Shown: positions 30,764 to 41,303, counted from the stretch's first letter. The stretch: DNA of 64,000 bases from an uncultured Flavobacteriales bacterium (GCA_913054135.1 CAJXJK010000001.1:310001-374000); one strand, 5' to 3'. Numbers and translations: made by a program. Notes: a model not told the origin generated them from the letters alone.

Positions 30764-31104
30764 CTCAAAGGAGGTAAGATGTTCATTTTATCAGCAAAAT
30801 GAGCACAATAATCTTTTAAATCTTCAGTGATATTTTTCTCACCTGTCGCTCTCTCAAAAGTATCAGCCATAGTAAGCAATGTTTGATGAAAAAACTTCTT
30901 CATCTCATCAACAGTCATATCTTTTGTCCAAAGATCAATACGCATTGCATTCATTTCTTTCTCATCCCAAAATGACATAATCATTGCCTTTGCCGAAGCA
31001 TTGTCTACTCCGCCGTCTTCGGCAGACCATTTAATGTTCTCAGGAATATTATTCTCGTTCGTAGTGACTTGAACTTTTATGTTTGATTTCTTTAGATTAC
31101 TCAT
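30760..31104 (-). CDS. gldC: Gliding-motility-associated protein GldC
   Basis: [25 protein letters not shown]...[44 protein letters not shown]. Confidence 0.88.
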   Translation of the reverse strand: MSNLKKSNIKVQVTTNENNIPENIKWSAEDGGVDNASAKAMIMSFWDEKEMNAMRIDLWTKDMTVDEMKKFFHQTLLTMADTFERATGEKNITEDLKDYCAHFADKMNILPPLS

Positions 31105-32107
31105 TCTCTGGTTTGTATGTTTTTAAAAACTTTGACTCTTTAGTTTCATTCAAAAGTTCTACTAAGGTAACTTCTTCATTCTTTTCCATGTATTGCTGCA
31201 CCATTCTCCAGCCCATAAATTGACCTAATCTTCCTGGTGAACCTTCAATCCCAACAGTAGTTGGCGCCTCTTCAAAAAATCTCAAATTAACTTTCATATC
31301 AGTGCTATAAACCCAGTCTTGATCAAGTAAAAACTGCCAAACATCATCTTCACTAGCCAAACAAAAGTCATATTCTTCTTCAGTATATCTTATTTTCAAA
31401 TGGTCTTCCATTTCAGGATTCATTGCATCTATGAAATATCTCAACTTACCGTAGTAAATCATATTAGATAAAAAAGTATCTGATGTAGGATCTCCCAAAA
31501 CATTTGTAGCCAGCCAAGAATGGGCAATATCAACAAGCATATAATCATGCTCCATTTTCTCTTTCATATAAATCGGAAATCCGAGCTCTGAGATAATAGA
31601 ATTGAACTGACCCAAATACATATCTAATCCTAAACCAATCTTCTTATCAGTTGAGATCACTCCATAATTAAAAGCCGAATTATAAGTAACTAAACCTTCA
31701 GGTAATGCAGCATCTGGCAAATGATATTTCAATCTCTTAAACATCTCAGTAATATCTTCTTGATCAGATTCAAAATCAGAAAATTCAGATCTTATATCTT
31801 TTGCGGCCACCTTCATTGTCGTATCGGTGATAAAATAATAAAGGTAATGCCCAATAGAATCGTCATATACAGAACCAGATCTCAACATTTCAAAAACGTA
31901 GAACTCATATAGTTCACCTCCTGTTTCAATCAATTCAGCATTTATCTTAGACATTTCTTCAGGAGAGTCCGCCGCAAACATCTTTTCTTCAAAGCGATCA
32001 AAACTCATTTCAAAGTCTACATCTGAGACATCAACGTCCAATTTATCGGAAGAACAGCCCGTTAGAACGAGGATAGATAAGATTGTAACGAGAAAACGTC
32101 TATGCAT
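31097..32107 (-). CDS. gldB: GldB-like gliding-motility lipoprotein
   Basis: Lipoprotein signal, adjacent to gldC, SFDRFEEKMFAAD... and C-terminal GRLGQFMGWRMVQQYMEKN. Confidence 0.8.
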   Translation of the reverse strand: MHRRFLVTILSILVLTGCSSDKLDVDVSDVDFEMSFDRFEEKMFAADSPEEMSKINAELIETGGELYEFYVFEMLRSGSVYDDSIGHYLYYFITDTTMKVAAKDIRSEFSDFESDQEDITEMFKRLKYHLPDAALPEGLVTYNSAFNYGVISTDKKIGLGLDMYLGQFNSIISELGFPIYMKEKMEHDYMLVDIAHSWLATNVLGDPTSDTFLSNMIYYGKLRYFIDAMNPEMEDHLKIRYTEEEYDFCLASEDDVWQFLLDQDWVYSTDMKVNLRFFEEAPTTVGIEGSPGRLGQFMGWRMVQQYMEKNEEVTLVELLNETKESKFLKTYKPENE

Positions 32108-32152
32108 TGCTGAGAATTTCTTAATATTGTGTACAAATTAAACTACAAAATT

Positions 32153-33034
32153 ATGAAAAAGTTACTTTCCCTTCTTTTAATTAGTGGATTTGCATTCGGA
32201 GCCCAAGCACAAGACAAAAAATTTCAGATCGGATTGGTTTTAGGACCAACCTTTAACTGGGCAAAAATTCAAACCTCAGAAATTGAGAGAAACGGTATAG
32301 GAACTGGATTCACAATCGGAATTGGTGGAAACTACCTTTTCAACGAAAATATCGGATTAGCTTCAGGTGTTCAGTTTGATTTAGAGTCATTCAAAATCAA
32401 TTACGGTTCAAACGCCACATCTACTACTCCGTCAGGAAGAGTTTTTTATGGCTACAATGACACAGACATCTTAAAGTATGATGACGAAACAGATGTTGTT
32501 GAAGGCTTAGATACCGCAAAAGTGATGGAACTTACTACTAGAAAATTCAAAGGAAAGTACGTTACAGTGCCAATCTTTTTGAAGTTTCAAACTAACATGA
32601 TTGGTAAATTTAAATACTACGGTAAATTCGGTTTGAGAACTTCATTCTTAGTAGGAAGTAGATTTGATGATGAGGGATATGACGCAACTTTCACAGGTGG
32701 AAATTATGTAAGAACAGGAACTGCAACTCATACTTTAAGAGCTGACATGAAACCTGTTACTTTATTAAAAGGATTAACTCCAATTAGAACTGCTGTTGGT
32801 ATTTACGGTGGAGCTGAGTGGAATTTCACAGGAAGCACATTCTTATATATGGAAGCTGGATTCAATTACGGAATTACGCCATCAATGCAAATTACTTCTG
32901 GTCACTTAGTTAACCAAGTGAGTGACGCGGCTGCTGGTTCGGCATACGAAACTGGTAACTTTACGAGAATGGCATTAGATATCAAAAACAACCCACAGCA
33001 CATCTTTGAGGTGAAGGTTGGATTGTTATTCTAA
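32153..33034 (+). CDS. Outer-membrane beta-barrel protein
   Basis: Signal peptide MKKLLSLLLISGFAFGAQAQ, alternating beta strands to the C-terminus. Confidence 0.7.
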   Translation: MKKLLSLLLISGFAFGAQAQDKKFQIGLVLGPTFNWAKIQTSEIERNGIGTGFTIGIGGNYLFNENIGLASGVQFDLESFKINYGSNATSTTPSGRVFYGYNDTDILKYDDETDVVEGLDTAKVMELTTRKFKGKYVTVPIFLKFQTNMIGKFKYYGKFGLRTSFLVGSRFDDEGYDATFTGGNYVRTGTATHTLRADMKPVTLLKGLTPIRTAVGIYGGAEWNFTGSTFLYMEAGFNYGITPSMQITSGHLVNQVSDAAAGSAYETGNFTRMALDIKNNPQHIFEVKVGLLF

Positions 33035-33040
33035 GAAATC

Positions 33041-33814
33041 ATGAACTATCCTAAAGTAATTGATCACATAAGTGATTGGTTAAAGACCTACGCGCTTAAT
33101 GCTAAGTGCGAAGGTTTTATCATTGGAATAAGTGGCGGAATTGATTCTGCCGTTACCTCAACCCTTTGCGCAAGAACAGGTCTCAAACTTATCTGTTTAG
33201 AGATGGGGATTCATCAGCATCCTGATGAAGTAAACAGAGGGATGGAACACATTCAATGGCTTGAAGACAATTTTGAAAACGTCTCACATCAAAGAATCAA
33301 CCTCACGAACACTTTTGAAAGTATGCGTCTAGTTTTGGATGACAAAACTAAAAAGCACGGGCTTTCAATGGCAAACACAAGAGCTAGAATCAGAATGACG
33401 ACTCTTTATGCTGTTGCTCAAGCAAATGCCTGTCTTGTTGCCGGAACCGGAAATAAAGTTGAAGATTTTGGTGTAGGATTCTACACAAAATACGGAGATG
33501 GCGGAGTTGACTTAAGTCCGATAGCCGATCTTTATAAATCAGATGTTTTTGCAATAGCCAAAGAACTAAATATTGTTTCGTCTATTCAAAATGCTGCACC
33601 AACAGATGGGCTTTGGAAAGATGAGCGAACAGATGAAGGGCAGCTTGGTGCTACATACCCCGAATTAGAATGGGCCATGCAATACGAAGGAGATGGTTCT
33701 GGACTTAGTGATCGTCAAAAAGAAGTGATTGAAATCTACAATTCATTTCACAGAGCAAACAAACACAAAATGGTAGCGATTCCAGTTTGTGAGATTCCAA
33801 AAGAATTGAAATAA
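33041..33814 (+). CDS. nadE: NAD(+) synthase (ammonia-dependent type)
   Basis: FIIGISGGIDSAVTSTLCA, LVAGTGNKVEDFGVGFYTKYGDGGVDLSPIADLYKSDV; no glutaminase domain. Confidence 0.95.
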   Translation: MNYPKVIDHISDWLKTYALNAKCEGFIIGISGGIDSAVTSTLCARTGLKLICLEMGIHQHPDEVNRGMEHIQWLEDNFENVSHQRINLTNTFESMRLVLDDKTKKHGLSMANTRARIRMTTLYAVAQANACLVAGTGNKVEDFGVGFYTKYGDGGVDLSPIADLYKSDVFAIAKELNIVSSIQNAAPTDGLWKDERTDEGQLGATYPELEWAMQYEGDGSGLSDRQKEVIEIYNSFHRANKHKMVAIPVCEIPKELK

Positions 33815-33870
33815 ATCTTTCTATTTTTCGTCATCTTAAGGTTACTTTTCACAATTCCTGACATTAAGAA

Positions 33871-34524
33871 TTGAAAACTTTAAGATTGAAACGACTTTTC
33901 TTCATACTCACATTATCACTTAGTCAATTGGCTATTTGTCAAGATGATCTTGATGAAATATTTGATGACGGCCTATCAAATCGCCACTTAAGAATCGGAT
34001 CAGACGCTTCAATTTTAGCAGGTGGAACGGTTGCGGCATTTCTTGATTATCATCCACAAAGAGAACTATCATACAGAATTGGAGCTGGCATAATGCCGTT
34101 TGCTTATCAAATTGATTTATCAAACATCAATAAAGCTCTTCCCGTATTTGACAATTCAGTACAAGTCGGATACTTTTTGCAAGCATCATTCGCATTTCAT
34201 TATAAGTTTTGCTGGAATCAGCCTTTTGACATTTATCATTTGATTGGTATTGAGCGTTGGCAATTTAATGCCAATCACGGATTCAATGTCAAACGGACGA
34301 AAGTTGAAGCCTTGTCAGTTGGTTTTGGTTTTGACATAGGATTAAAATGGCGTATTGATACAAGATTCGGGATTTATGCTGGGATTGATAAAAGCATCAG
34401 AAACTTAAATGAAAACTCAAACACACAGGTCTTTAGAGGCTTTTATTACTCAACGAATACTGATCAAAGACATGAAATTCTTACAGGTATGGATGCCAGC
34501 TTTGAGGTATCTTTCAAACTTTAA
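33871..34524 (+). CDS. Hypothetical outer-membrane protein, DDLD[ED]IFDDG family copy 1
   Basis: Signal peptide followed by QDDLDEIFDDG; paralog of 39827..40480; TTG start. Confidence 0.6.
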   Translation: MKTLRLKRLFFILTLSLSQLAICQDDLDEIFDDGLSNRHLRIGSDASILAGGTVAAFLDYHPQRELSYRIGAGIMPFAYQIDLSNINKALPVFDNSVQVGYFLQASFAFHYKFCWNQPFDIYHLIGIERWQFNANHGFNVKRTKVEALSVGFGFDIGLKWRIDTRFGIYAGIDKSIRNLNENSNTQVFRGFYYSTNTDQRHEILTGMDASFEVSFKL

Positions 34525-34588
34525 GAATGAAATCAGTATATTTGATAAGGCAGCAAAATTCACCCAAAACTACTTAACCCATTAAAAG

Positions 34589-36238
34589 ATGAGATTATTA
34601 ATTCTTTGTTTTTTACTATTGCCATTTGTTGGATTCTCCCAAACTGACTTATCTAAAAATGTAAAGTGGTCAGAACTTTATGAGAAAAGTAAAAAAGTTG
34701 CCGAACCTACTGTGATAGGTCAAGATGGTGAAAACATTTACATCATTAGGTTCATAAAAAAGAAAAGGTACATTGAAAAATACAGCCTTAATTCTTTGAC
34801 ACTTAAAAGGTCATTGCTTTTAGAATTGGAGTTCAATGACAAAGACTTGACTTTGATTGATCAATTCATGTTTGATGACCAACCCACGCTTTACACCAAT
34901 TTTTACAATAAGAAAACAGAGAAATCTTACTTCTTTATTCAAACAGTGAACACAAACACACTTACAGTAGGTAAGCCTATAAAAGTTGCAGAAAGAGACA
35001 TTCAAAAGTCGAAAGGATTTATGTCTGGCTACACTACTTCATTCAGAGCGAGATACGGAGCAAAGATGAAACGATCAGAGGATGGAGAATTGGGGATTTT
35101 TTGGACTGGAAAACATGAAATGAAATCACCTCCCAAAAAAGGCGATCCACCTCATAAAACGAACGAATTTGTTGGGGCTTTGTATGATGCCAATTTAAAA
35201 TTGAAAAGTGAATTTGAAGTAAAATTACCTTGGGAAAATTTTGCAACTACAAAAAGCATCCTCTCAAATGATGGGATTTACTACATGCTTGGATATGAAT
35301 ATGAGCTTGGAGAAGAGAAGAAACTGTTAAGAAACAGAATAACTATTGAAGCAGGACAATTGCATGTAGTGATGGTAGACACAGAGAGCGGTGAAATTGA
35401 AACGGTTGACATTGACACGGAAGAAATGGAAATTGAGATGTTGACATTCAGACTACTTTCTAAAGGAGGATTTCAAGTTGCAGGTTTGACCTCAGAAGAA
35501 GAAAAAGGAGTTTCGGGAACATTCGCCATAACATTTGACGACTCTTTTGAAGAAGTGAACAACAATTCTCACAGATTTGAAGATGACTTTATCACAACAA
35601 CTTGGTCTGATCGTTCAAAGAAGAAATTAGATAAAAAGAACAAAAAAGAAGATAAGAAAGGGAAGCAAAAATCTGTGCCGGTTTTCTACAACTACTACAT
35701 TGATCATTTGATTGAAAAACCTGATGGAACAACCACTATGTTAGCAGAACAATATTATGTAAGAGTTGTTACAACTACCTATACTGATTCACAAGGTAAT
35801 ATGCGAACTAGAACCACGTACTACTATTATTACAATGATATCATTGCTGTGAATTTTGACGCCAAAGGTGATTTCGATTGGAAAACGTTGGTTGAAAAAA
35901 AGCAGGTGAGTGTGAATGATGGAGGTTATTACTCTTCATACTTCGTGGTGCCTAACGAAAATGAAATAAATATCGTTTACAATGATTCAGAATCTAACAT
36001 TGAAGAAACTGAAGGGCTCTCGGCAAAAGAGAAGAAAGCTCTTAGAAAAAATGTTATTGGTGTTCAAGTAACGCTTGATGCCGAAGGAGAGCAATCAAAA
36101 GGAAAACTATTTGAATTTACTGAAGAAGTTAAAATGAGACTGGTTCCTAAAGTATGTACAAAGGCTGGAGACGACATTGTTTTCATTTATGCTAAAGGTA
36201 AAAAGGGACACAAATTAGGAACAATCAAACTTGACTAA
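34589..36238 (+). CDS. Hypothetical secreted protein
   Basis: Signal peptide MRLLILCFLLLPFVGFSQ; abuts the M48 gene (TAA/ATG). Confidence 0.6.
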   Translation: MRLLILCFLLLPFVGFSQTDLSKNVKWSELYEKSKKVAEPTVIGQDGENIYIIRFIKKKRYIEKYSLNSLTLKRSLLLELEFNDKDLTLIDQFMFDDQPTLYTNFYNKKTEKSYFFIQTVNTNTLTVGKPIKVAERDIQKSKGFMSGYTTSFRARYGAKMKRSEDGELGIFWTGKHEMKSPPKKGDPPHKTNEFVGALYDANLKLKSEFEVKLPWENFATTKSILSNDGIYYMLGYEYELGEEKKLLRNRITIEAGQLHVVMVDTESGEIETVDIDTEEMEIEMLTFRLLSKGGFQVAGLTSEEEKGVSGTFAITFDDSFEEVNNNSHRFEDDFITTTWSDRSKKKLDKKNKKEDKKGKQKSVPVFYNYYIDHLIEKPDGTTTMLAEQYYVRVVTTTYTDSQGNMRTRTTYYYYYNDIIAVNFDAKGDFDWKTLVEKKQVSVNDGGYYSSYFVVPNENEINIVYNDSESNIEETEGLSAKEKKALRKNVIGVQVTLDAEGEQSKGKLFEFTEEVKMRLVPKVCTKAGDDIVFIYAKGKKGHKLGTIKLD

Positions 36239-38476
36239 ATGAGTAGTAAACATTTAATTTTTCTCTTAGTATTTTTCTGTGCATCCACATCCTCATTTGG
36301 CCAAAGTGAGTTTGATGAATTCACTTCTCTAAAATCTAAAGGTGATGTACCAATTGATTTCACAACCTTGTCATCAAAGAAAGTAGAAACCGATATCAAC
36401 AAAAACAAGGATGATGAGTTAGACAAAGAGTTTTTCATTAATACTCGTTTTTTCATTGATGAATTACTCTTGAGCGGCAATGTTTTGTTCAACGAACCGC
36501 TTAGCGATTATGTAAGAAAGGTTGCAAAATACACTCTCAGGCAAGAGAAAAAGTTGTTCAAAGAACTTAGATTTTACGTGCTTAAATCTACTGCTGTTAA
36601 TGCCTTTTCAACTGACCAAGGAATCATCATATTCACAACTGGATTATTAGCTCAGCTGGAAAATGAGGCGCAGTTGGCTTATATCATTGCACACGAAGTT
36701 TCCCATTACACAGAAGACCATGTTAGAGAAGGGTATGTAGAAAGACAAAATCAAAAAAAGTCAAAAGGAAGATATAAAAGAATGTCATACAATGACGCCG
36801 TACACACCTTGAGTAATTATGATAAAGACAATGAATTAGAAGCAGATAAAAAAGGAATAGAAATATACTTGAATACCACTTATTCAGTTGACGAAATCTA
36901 TGGTGCCTTTCAAGTACTGTTGTATAGTTATCTGCCATTTGACGAGCGCGTGTTCGATACGACTTATTTTGATACTGATATCATGAAAGTACCTGGAAGT
37001 TTTTTCCCAGATACGATCAATCAAATCACTCAAGAAGAAGACTATGATGACGAAGGGAGTACGCACCCAAACATCCGTAAAAGAATTGATGAAGCAATTG
37101 ATATTATTGGGGACAGGGAGTCAAGAGGTGACAAGAATTTTCAAGTAAGCGAAGAAGAATTTAATAGAGTAAAGAACTTGGCTCGATTTGAATCTGTAAA
37201 CCTAAATCTGGCAGAAAGAAATTATGTTGACGCATTGTACGAAATCTTCATCTTACAACATGATTTCCCCGACAATAGATTCTTGGATTTAAGCTTCACG
37301 AAAGCCATTTACGGCCTGGCAAAGTATAAGAATCACGGGCGCTTCTCAGAGGTCACAAGAAAGCTGAAAAAAGTAGAAGGTGAAAGCTATGTTCTGCATG
37401 GATTCATCAAAAATTTAGATAGGCAACAATTAAATATTGTAGCCTATAGACATCTTTATGATATGACCGTCAAGTACCCATCAGACAAAGCGTTCAAAGA
37501 GTATTTTGATGATTATAAAAAAGAATTCTGCCTCTACTCAAATGTGGATATTGAAGAGCTAAAGGCCCAAAATTTTGAAGACTTCAAAACTGATTTAGAT
37601 TCAAACTTACAAACTTTCAATATTGAAGATTCCATTAGAAAAGTTGACGAATCAGATCTTTCTAAATTTCAAAAAATTAAATTGAAAAAGAAGTTGAGAG
37701 CTTTAGGTTCTGATGATGTTAAGATTTCAGGAGATGAAGATTTTCATTTGTTTGCACTCAGAGATTTAATCGTTGACAAAGGATTAAGAGACGACTTGAG
37801 ATCTTCAAAAAACACCTATGAAAATGAAATTGAAGATGAAGAGAAAGCGCAAGAAGAAGCTGCTCTTGATGCACAAAAAAATGGTCATCATTTGGGAATA
37901 AAAAAGCTGGTGGTAGTAGATCCAATTTACGAAACTTATAAGCTGAATGCCGACCGAAACCATGGCAAGTCTGAAGATAAAAAGATATCTGTTTCACATA
38001 TCTACGAAGAACCATTCAGAAAATTAGATCTTGAAGTTGATGTTCTTGACTCAAAAACAATGAATGCAAATGATGTAGCTGAGTACAATGAGATAGGCCT
38101 AATCAAACATTGGATGTCAGAGATTGTTGATCATGAAGACCTTCAAATGCTATCCTCTTCTCACGATAAAATGGCAGAGATCACCGACAAATATGGCACT
38201 TCAAAATTCATGTTTTCAGGGATTTACGGCTACAAAGAAAGGTCTGAAGCAAGCATTATGCACCTTTACGGAATTCTCCTACTTTATACTGCTCCTTTCG
38301 CTTTAGCGGATTTACTGGTTGTTCATAATTACTTTGAACTCGTCGCTTTTGAAGTGGATGCAGAGAATGATAAGGTCGAATTTGTTGAAGTACACAATGT
38401 GAACCTAAAAGGAATTAACTCAATACTCAGGGTTTATATCTATGACATTTTACATCAATTAAGCTCAGAGAAATAG
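36239..38476 (+). CDS. M48 family metalloprotease with long C-terminal region
   Basis: Signal peptide; AYIIAHEVSHYTEDH (HExxH), downstream NELEADKKG. Confidence 0.85.
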   Translation: MSSKHLIFLLVFFCASTSSFGQSEFDEFTSLKSKGDVPIDFTTLSSKKVETDINKNKDDELDKEFFINTRFFIDELLLSGNVLFNEPLSDYVRKVAKYTLRQEKKLFKELRFYVLKSTAVNAFSTDQGIIIFTTGLLAQLENEAQLAYIIAHEVSHYTEDHVREGYVERQNQKKSKGRYKRMSYNDAVHTLSNYDKDNELEADKKGIEIYLNTTYSVDEIYGAFQVLLYSYLPFDERVFDTTYFDTDIMKVPGSFFPDTINQITQEEDYDDEGSTHPNIRKRIDEAIDIIGDRESRGDKNFQVSEEEFNRVKNLARFESVNLNLAERNYVDALYEIFILQHDFPDNRFLDLSFTKAIYGLAKYKNHGRFSEVTRKLKKVEGESYVLHGFIKNLDRQQLNIVAYRHLYDMTVKYPSDKAFKEYFDDYKKEFCLYSNVDIEELKAQNFEDFKTDLDSNLQTFNIEDSIRKVDESDLSKFQKIKLKKKLRALGSDDVKISGDEDFHLFALRDLIVDKGLRDDLRSSKNTYENEIEDEEKAQEEAALDAQKNGHHLGIKKLVVVDPIYETYKLNADRNHGKSEDKKISVSHIYEEPFRKLDLEVDVLDSKTMNANDVAEYNEIGLIKHWMSEIVDHEDLQMLSSSHDKMAEITDKYGTSKFMFSGIYGYKERSEASIMHLYGILLLYTAPFALADLLVVHNYFELVAFEVDAENDKVEFVEVHNVNLKGINSILRVYIYDILHQLSSEK

Positions 38477-38477
38477 T

Positions 38478-39323
38478 ATGAAAAAGTTAATATTTACATC
38501 CGTATTTGTTTGTGTACTTTTTGGTGCCAAAGCCCAATCAGGATACTTGGGTTCATTGAACAACATCTCTTTTACAATTAAGGCCATTCCATCAATAAAA
38601 TCGAAGTGGAGTTTGAATGGTGATTTAGACGAAACGAAACGTGGACCCAGACTAGCTTATGTTAACTATGAGTTGGGATACTCAAGAATCGTAAGCAAGA
38701 AAATTGAAGTTGGAGTTGGTTACGGCTATAGCAGCATGAAAGCCGTATCAGATGGCTTAAACTATTTTACCATTGACACCATTCAGCTTACAAATGGCAC
38801 AACTGAATTCATTAACCGGTCTTTTCATTTTTTAGATGAACCTAGAATTGACATGCATCAATTCACATTTGATTTCAGATTTTTTAGACTAGGAAGCTTG
38901 GCCCCAACAGGAAAATATCTTGGTTTTGGATTAGAATTCGGGTCCTCAAAAATTAAATCAACAGATGACATTACACTTGGAGTTAGAGGTGATAACACCA
39001 AATCTTCTTACTTAACATCAAAATATGATGTGTCAGAAATAAGAAATTTCAATTTAGCCAACGACTCTAAATCTTCGTACTTTCAAATCAATGCAAATAT
39101 TGGTCGTAATTATCCAATTACACAAAATCTTATGCTGGGAGTTGGAATGACTTTTCCGATTTTCACGATTTACAATGCCGTTAACGGCATGACATTTGGT
39201 TTTGATGTTGATGGATCAGGAAATTCGTTTACGGATGATTCTAATCTCAGGAACATGCTTCAGTACACGCAAGAAAAGTACAAGAGAATCTCTCTTGATT
39301 TGACCATTAAATATTTCCTTTAA
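38478..39323 (+). CDS. Outer-membrane beta-barrel protein
   Basis: Signal peptide MKKLIFTSVFVCVLFGAKAQ and beta-rich sequence. Confidence 0.65.
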   Translation: MKKLIFTSVFVCVLFGAKAQSGYLGSLNNISFTIKAIPSIKSKWSLNGDLDETKRGPRLAYVNYELGYSRIVSKKIEVGVGYGYSSMKAVSDGLNYFTIDTIQLTNGTTEFINRSFHFLDEPRIDMHQFTFDFRFFRLGSLAPTGKYLGFGLEFGSSKIKSTDDITLGVRGDNTKSSYLTSKYDVSEIRNFNLANDSKSSYFQINANIGRNYPITQNLMLGVGMTFPIFTIYNAVNGMTFGFDVDGSGNSFTDDSNLRNMLQYTQEKYKRISLDLTIKYFL

Positions 39324-39772
39324 TAAGGGCTAATTTGGTACCAAGAGCAACCCTCGGCAAGGGCAACTACATCTGAAATTATCAAAGAATCTGATTGATT
39401 ATATACTCTTACATGGGTCTCAGCATATGAACTTTGAGTAATGGATGTTGTGAAAAAAGGCCAAGTAGTTCCTGAACAACTCTGCGGAAAATTTAAGTAA
39501 TCAAAAGTTGAAATATCGGCATTATCCAAAACCTTATTTTCACCTAATAAAATGTCAATTGTGGTAACACCATTATTCACAAAATAATTATTGGTTTGAA
39601 AATCCCAATACAAAATTCCCGAGCTAGTAAAGGTACAAGAGCCATCATCTCTATTTGCCTCAGCATCATAATTTGTTGCCGTAGAACCTGTGCAACCGTA
39701 TCTGTCAATTAAATCGCATGATGACATTGCAATGAAAAGAAAGGAGAAAAGAATGATTTTGTGAACTCTCAT
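39320..39772 (-). CDS. Hypothetical lipoprotein with GCTxxxAxNYDxxAxxDDGSC motif
   Basis: Lipobox AMSSC; GCTGSTATNYDAEANRDDGSC. Confidence 0.65.
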   Translation of the reverse strand: MRVHKIILFSFLFIAMSSCDLIDRYGCTGSTATNYDAEANRDDGSCTFTSSGILYWDFQTNNYFVNNGVTTIDILLGENKVLDNADISTFDYLNFPQSCSGTTWPFFTTSITQSSYAETHVRVYNQSDSLIISDVVALAEGCSWYQISPY

Positions 39773-39826
39773 GACTCAAATATATCGAATTCGCCACAGT
39801 TTTCATACTTTTGAGTGCAGCACAAA

Positions 39827-40480
39827 ATGAAAACCAGCCTCCTCATATTACTTTTATGTCCTCTTTATATTTTCGCTCAAGATGATTTAGATGACATTTT
39901 TGATGACGGCGAAAAAAAATCTCGATTCAAAATCGGTATCGAAACTCTGCCATTAATCACAACTGTCCCAAACATTAATTTCAGTTTTGAGATTGCTAAA
40001 GACTTAACCATAAGACCTGGTATAGGTATCATTCCTTTTGGATTTTACTATGACCTAAACAATTGGAGACCTGGCGAAAACTTGCCCATTCTTGATAGAG
40101 ATGTTTCAGTTGGATTGTACTATGATTTCTTAGCCAAATACAATATTCATAGCGAATTAATGGGACCAGACGCCAAGGTATTTGTGTATGCCAATTACCA
40201 GCATTGGACCTATGACTATCAAGCTAATTTCACTGTAAATAGATTTAAGGTAAACGGTGGCGTTGGGAATGACATAAGACTAGGCAACAGAATGAGTGCA
40301 GAGATTAGATATGGTTTTATGGTAGGTAGAGATAGATTTACTTATCATGCTGGAGAAACTAATCCGACAGGAGATAAAATATTTGAGCGTAACTATTCGT
40401 TTGGATATAACCAAGCAGATGAACACACTAAACTTTTAATGTTTTTGGACATTGCATTTGGATTACATTACACACTTTGA
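39827..40480 (+). CDS. Hypothetical outer-membrane protein, DDLD[ED]IFDDG family copy 2
   Basis: Signal peptide followed by QDDLDDIFDDG; paralog of 33871..34524. Confidence 0.6.
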   Translation: MKTSLLILLLCPLYIFAQDDLDDIFDDGEKKSRFKIGIETLPLITTVPNINFSFEIAKDLTIRPGIGIIPFGFYYDLNNWRPGENLPILDRDVSVGLYYDFLAKYNIHSELMGPDAKVFVYANYQHWTYDYQANFTVNRFKVNGGVGNDIRLGNRMSAEIRYGFMVGRDRFTYHAGETNPTGDKIFERNYSFGYNQADEHTKLLMFLDIAFGLHYTL

Positions 40481-41202
40481 AAAGAAGGTTCACATATCTA
40501 ATACTTGCACTATTCATTTTAGGATCTTGTGCTCAAAACAATTTTCAAAAGCAGAAATTCACAAAGCTCAAACATTTGCAAGGTTCTGAAGAAGCCTTCA
40601 CGCAAGAATATCCAACGCATGATCAAACCGCTAATTCAGAAGAATATGAATATTCTGAATTGAATTCTTTTGAAGAATCAATAGATTACCTGGATGAGGA
40701 GATTACACTAGATGAAGATTGCGGAGATAGACTCACCTTTAAATCTGGAGCTTTTTTAGAAGTTAAAGTTATTCAAGTAAACAAGCATGATGTTGTTTAC
40801 AGAAGATGTGATGATTTGAACGGACCAGCCTATACTGTGATCAAAGATGATTTGGCCGAACTTAAATACGCTCATGGCGGAACAGAAGATTTGAAGGTTA
40901 GAAATGCTCCGAATGGAGTGAATGAACAAGATGAAGAAGAAGAGGAAGAAAAAAGGAGTGATTTAAGTGATGATCAAAAACCAATTGAGCCTTTTGCCTT
41001 AATCTCATTCATTTTTTCATTGACTTATATTCTATGGATTCCTGGAATAATTCTAGGGATTATTTCGCTCGTGATACAGAAAAACAATCCAGATCAATAC
41101 CGTTCGAAAAGTAAATTTTTCGCCGGATTTGGCATAATATTCCCCCTAATTGCTATTCTCATTGGGGTAGGAATATTCTTCTTGATTTTATTCTTTTGGT
41201 AG
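40477..41202 (+). CDS. DUF4190-like lipoprotein/membrane protein
   Basis: Lipobox ILGSCAQ; two C-terminal TMs with PFALISFIFSLTYILWIPGIILGIISLVIQ. TTG start overlapping the preceding stop. Confidence 0.65.
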   Translation: MKRRFTYLILALFILGSCAQNNFQKQKFTKLKHLQGSEEAFTQEYPTHDQTANSEEYEYSELNSFEESIDYLDEEITLDEDCGDRLTFKSGAFLEVKVIQVNKHDVVYRRCDDLNGPAYTVIKDDLAELKYAHGGTEDLKVRNAPNGVNEQDEEEEEEKRSDLSDDQKPIEPFALISFIFSLTYILWIPGIILGIISLVIQKNNPDQYRSKSKFFAGFGIIFPLIAILIGVGIFFLILFFW

Positions 41203-41214
41203 AATCTTGAATTT

Positions 41215-41303
41215 ATTGTTGCCTTTATAATCTGGTATTCACTATCAGACTTATCTGGTAATTCAATGTCAGTTTCAAAATATAACAAAAAGGAAGTATC
41301 CAC
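41215..41303 (-). pseudogene. Decayed fragment of a 2Fe-2S ferredoxin gene
   Basis: YFETDIELPDKSDSE vs YLESDTELPEQSDSE of the intact ferredoxin at 46637..46966; 33/40 nt identity counted by eye over the best ungapped block (41237.. vs 46753..). Confidence 0.65.
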
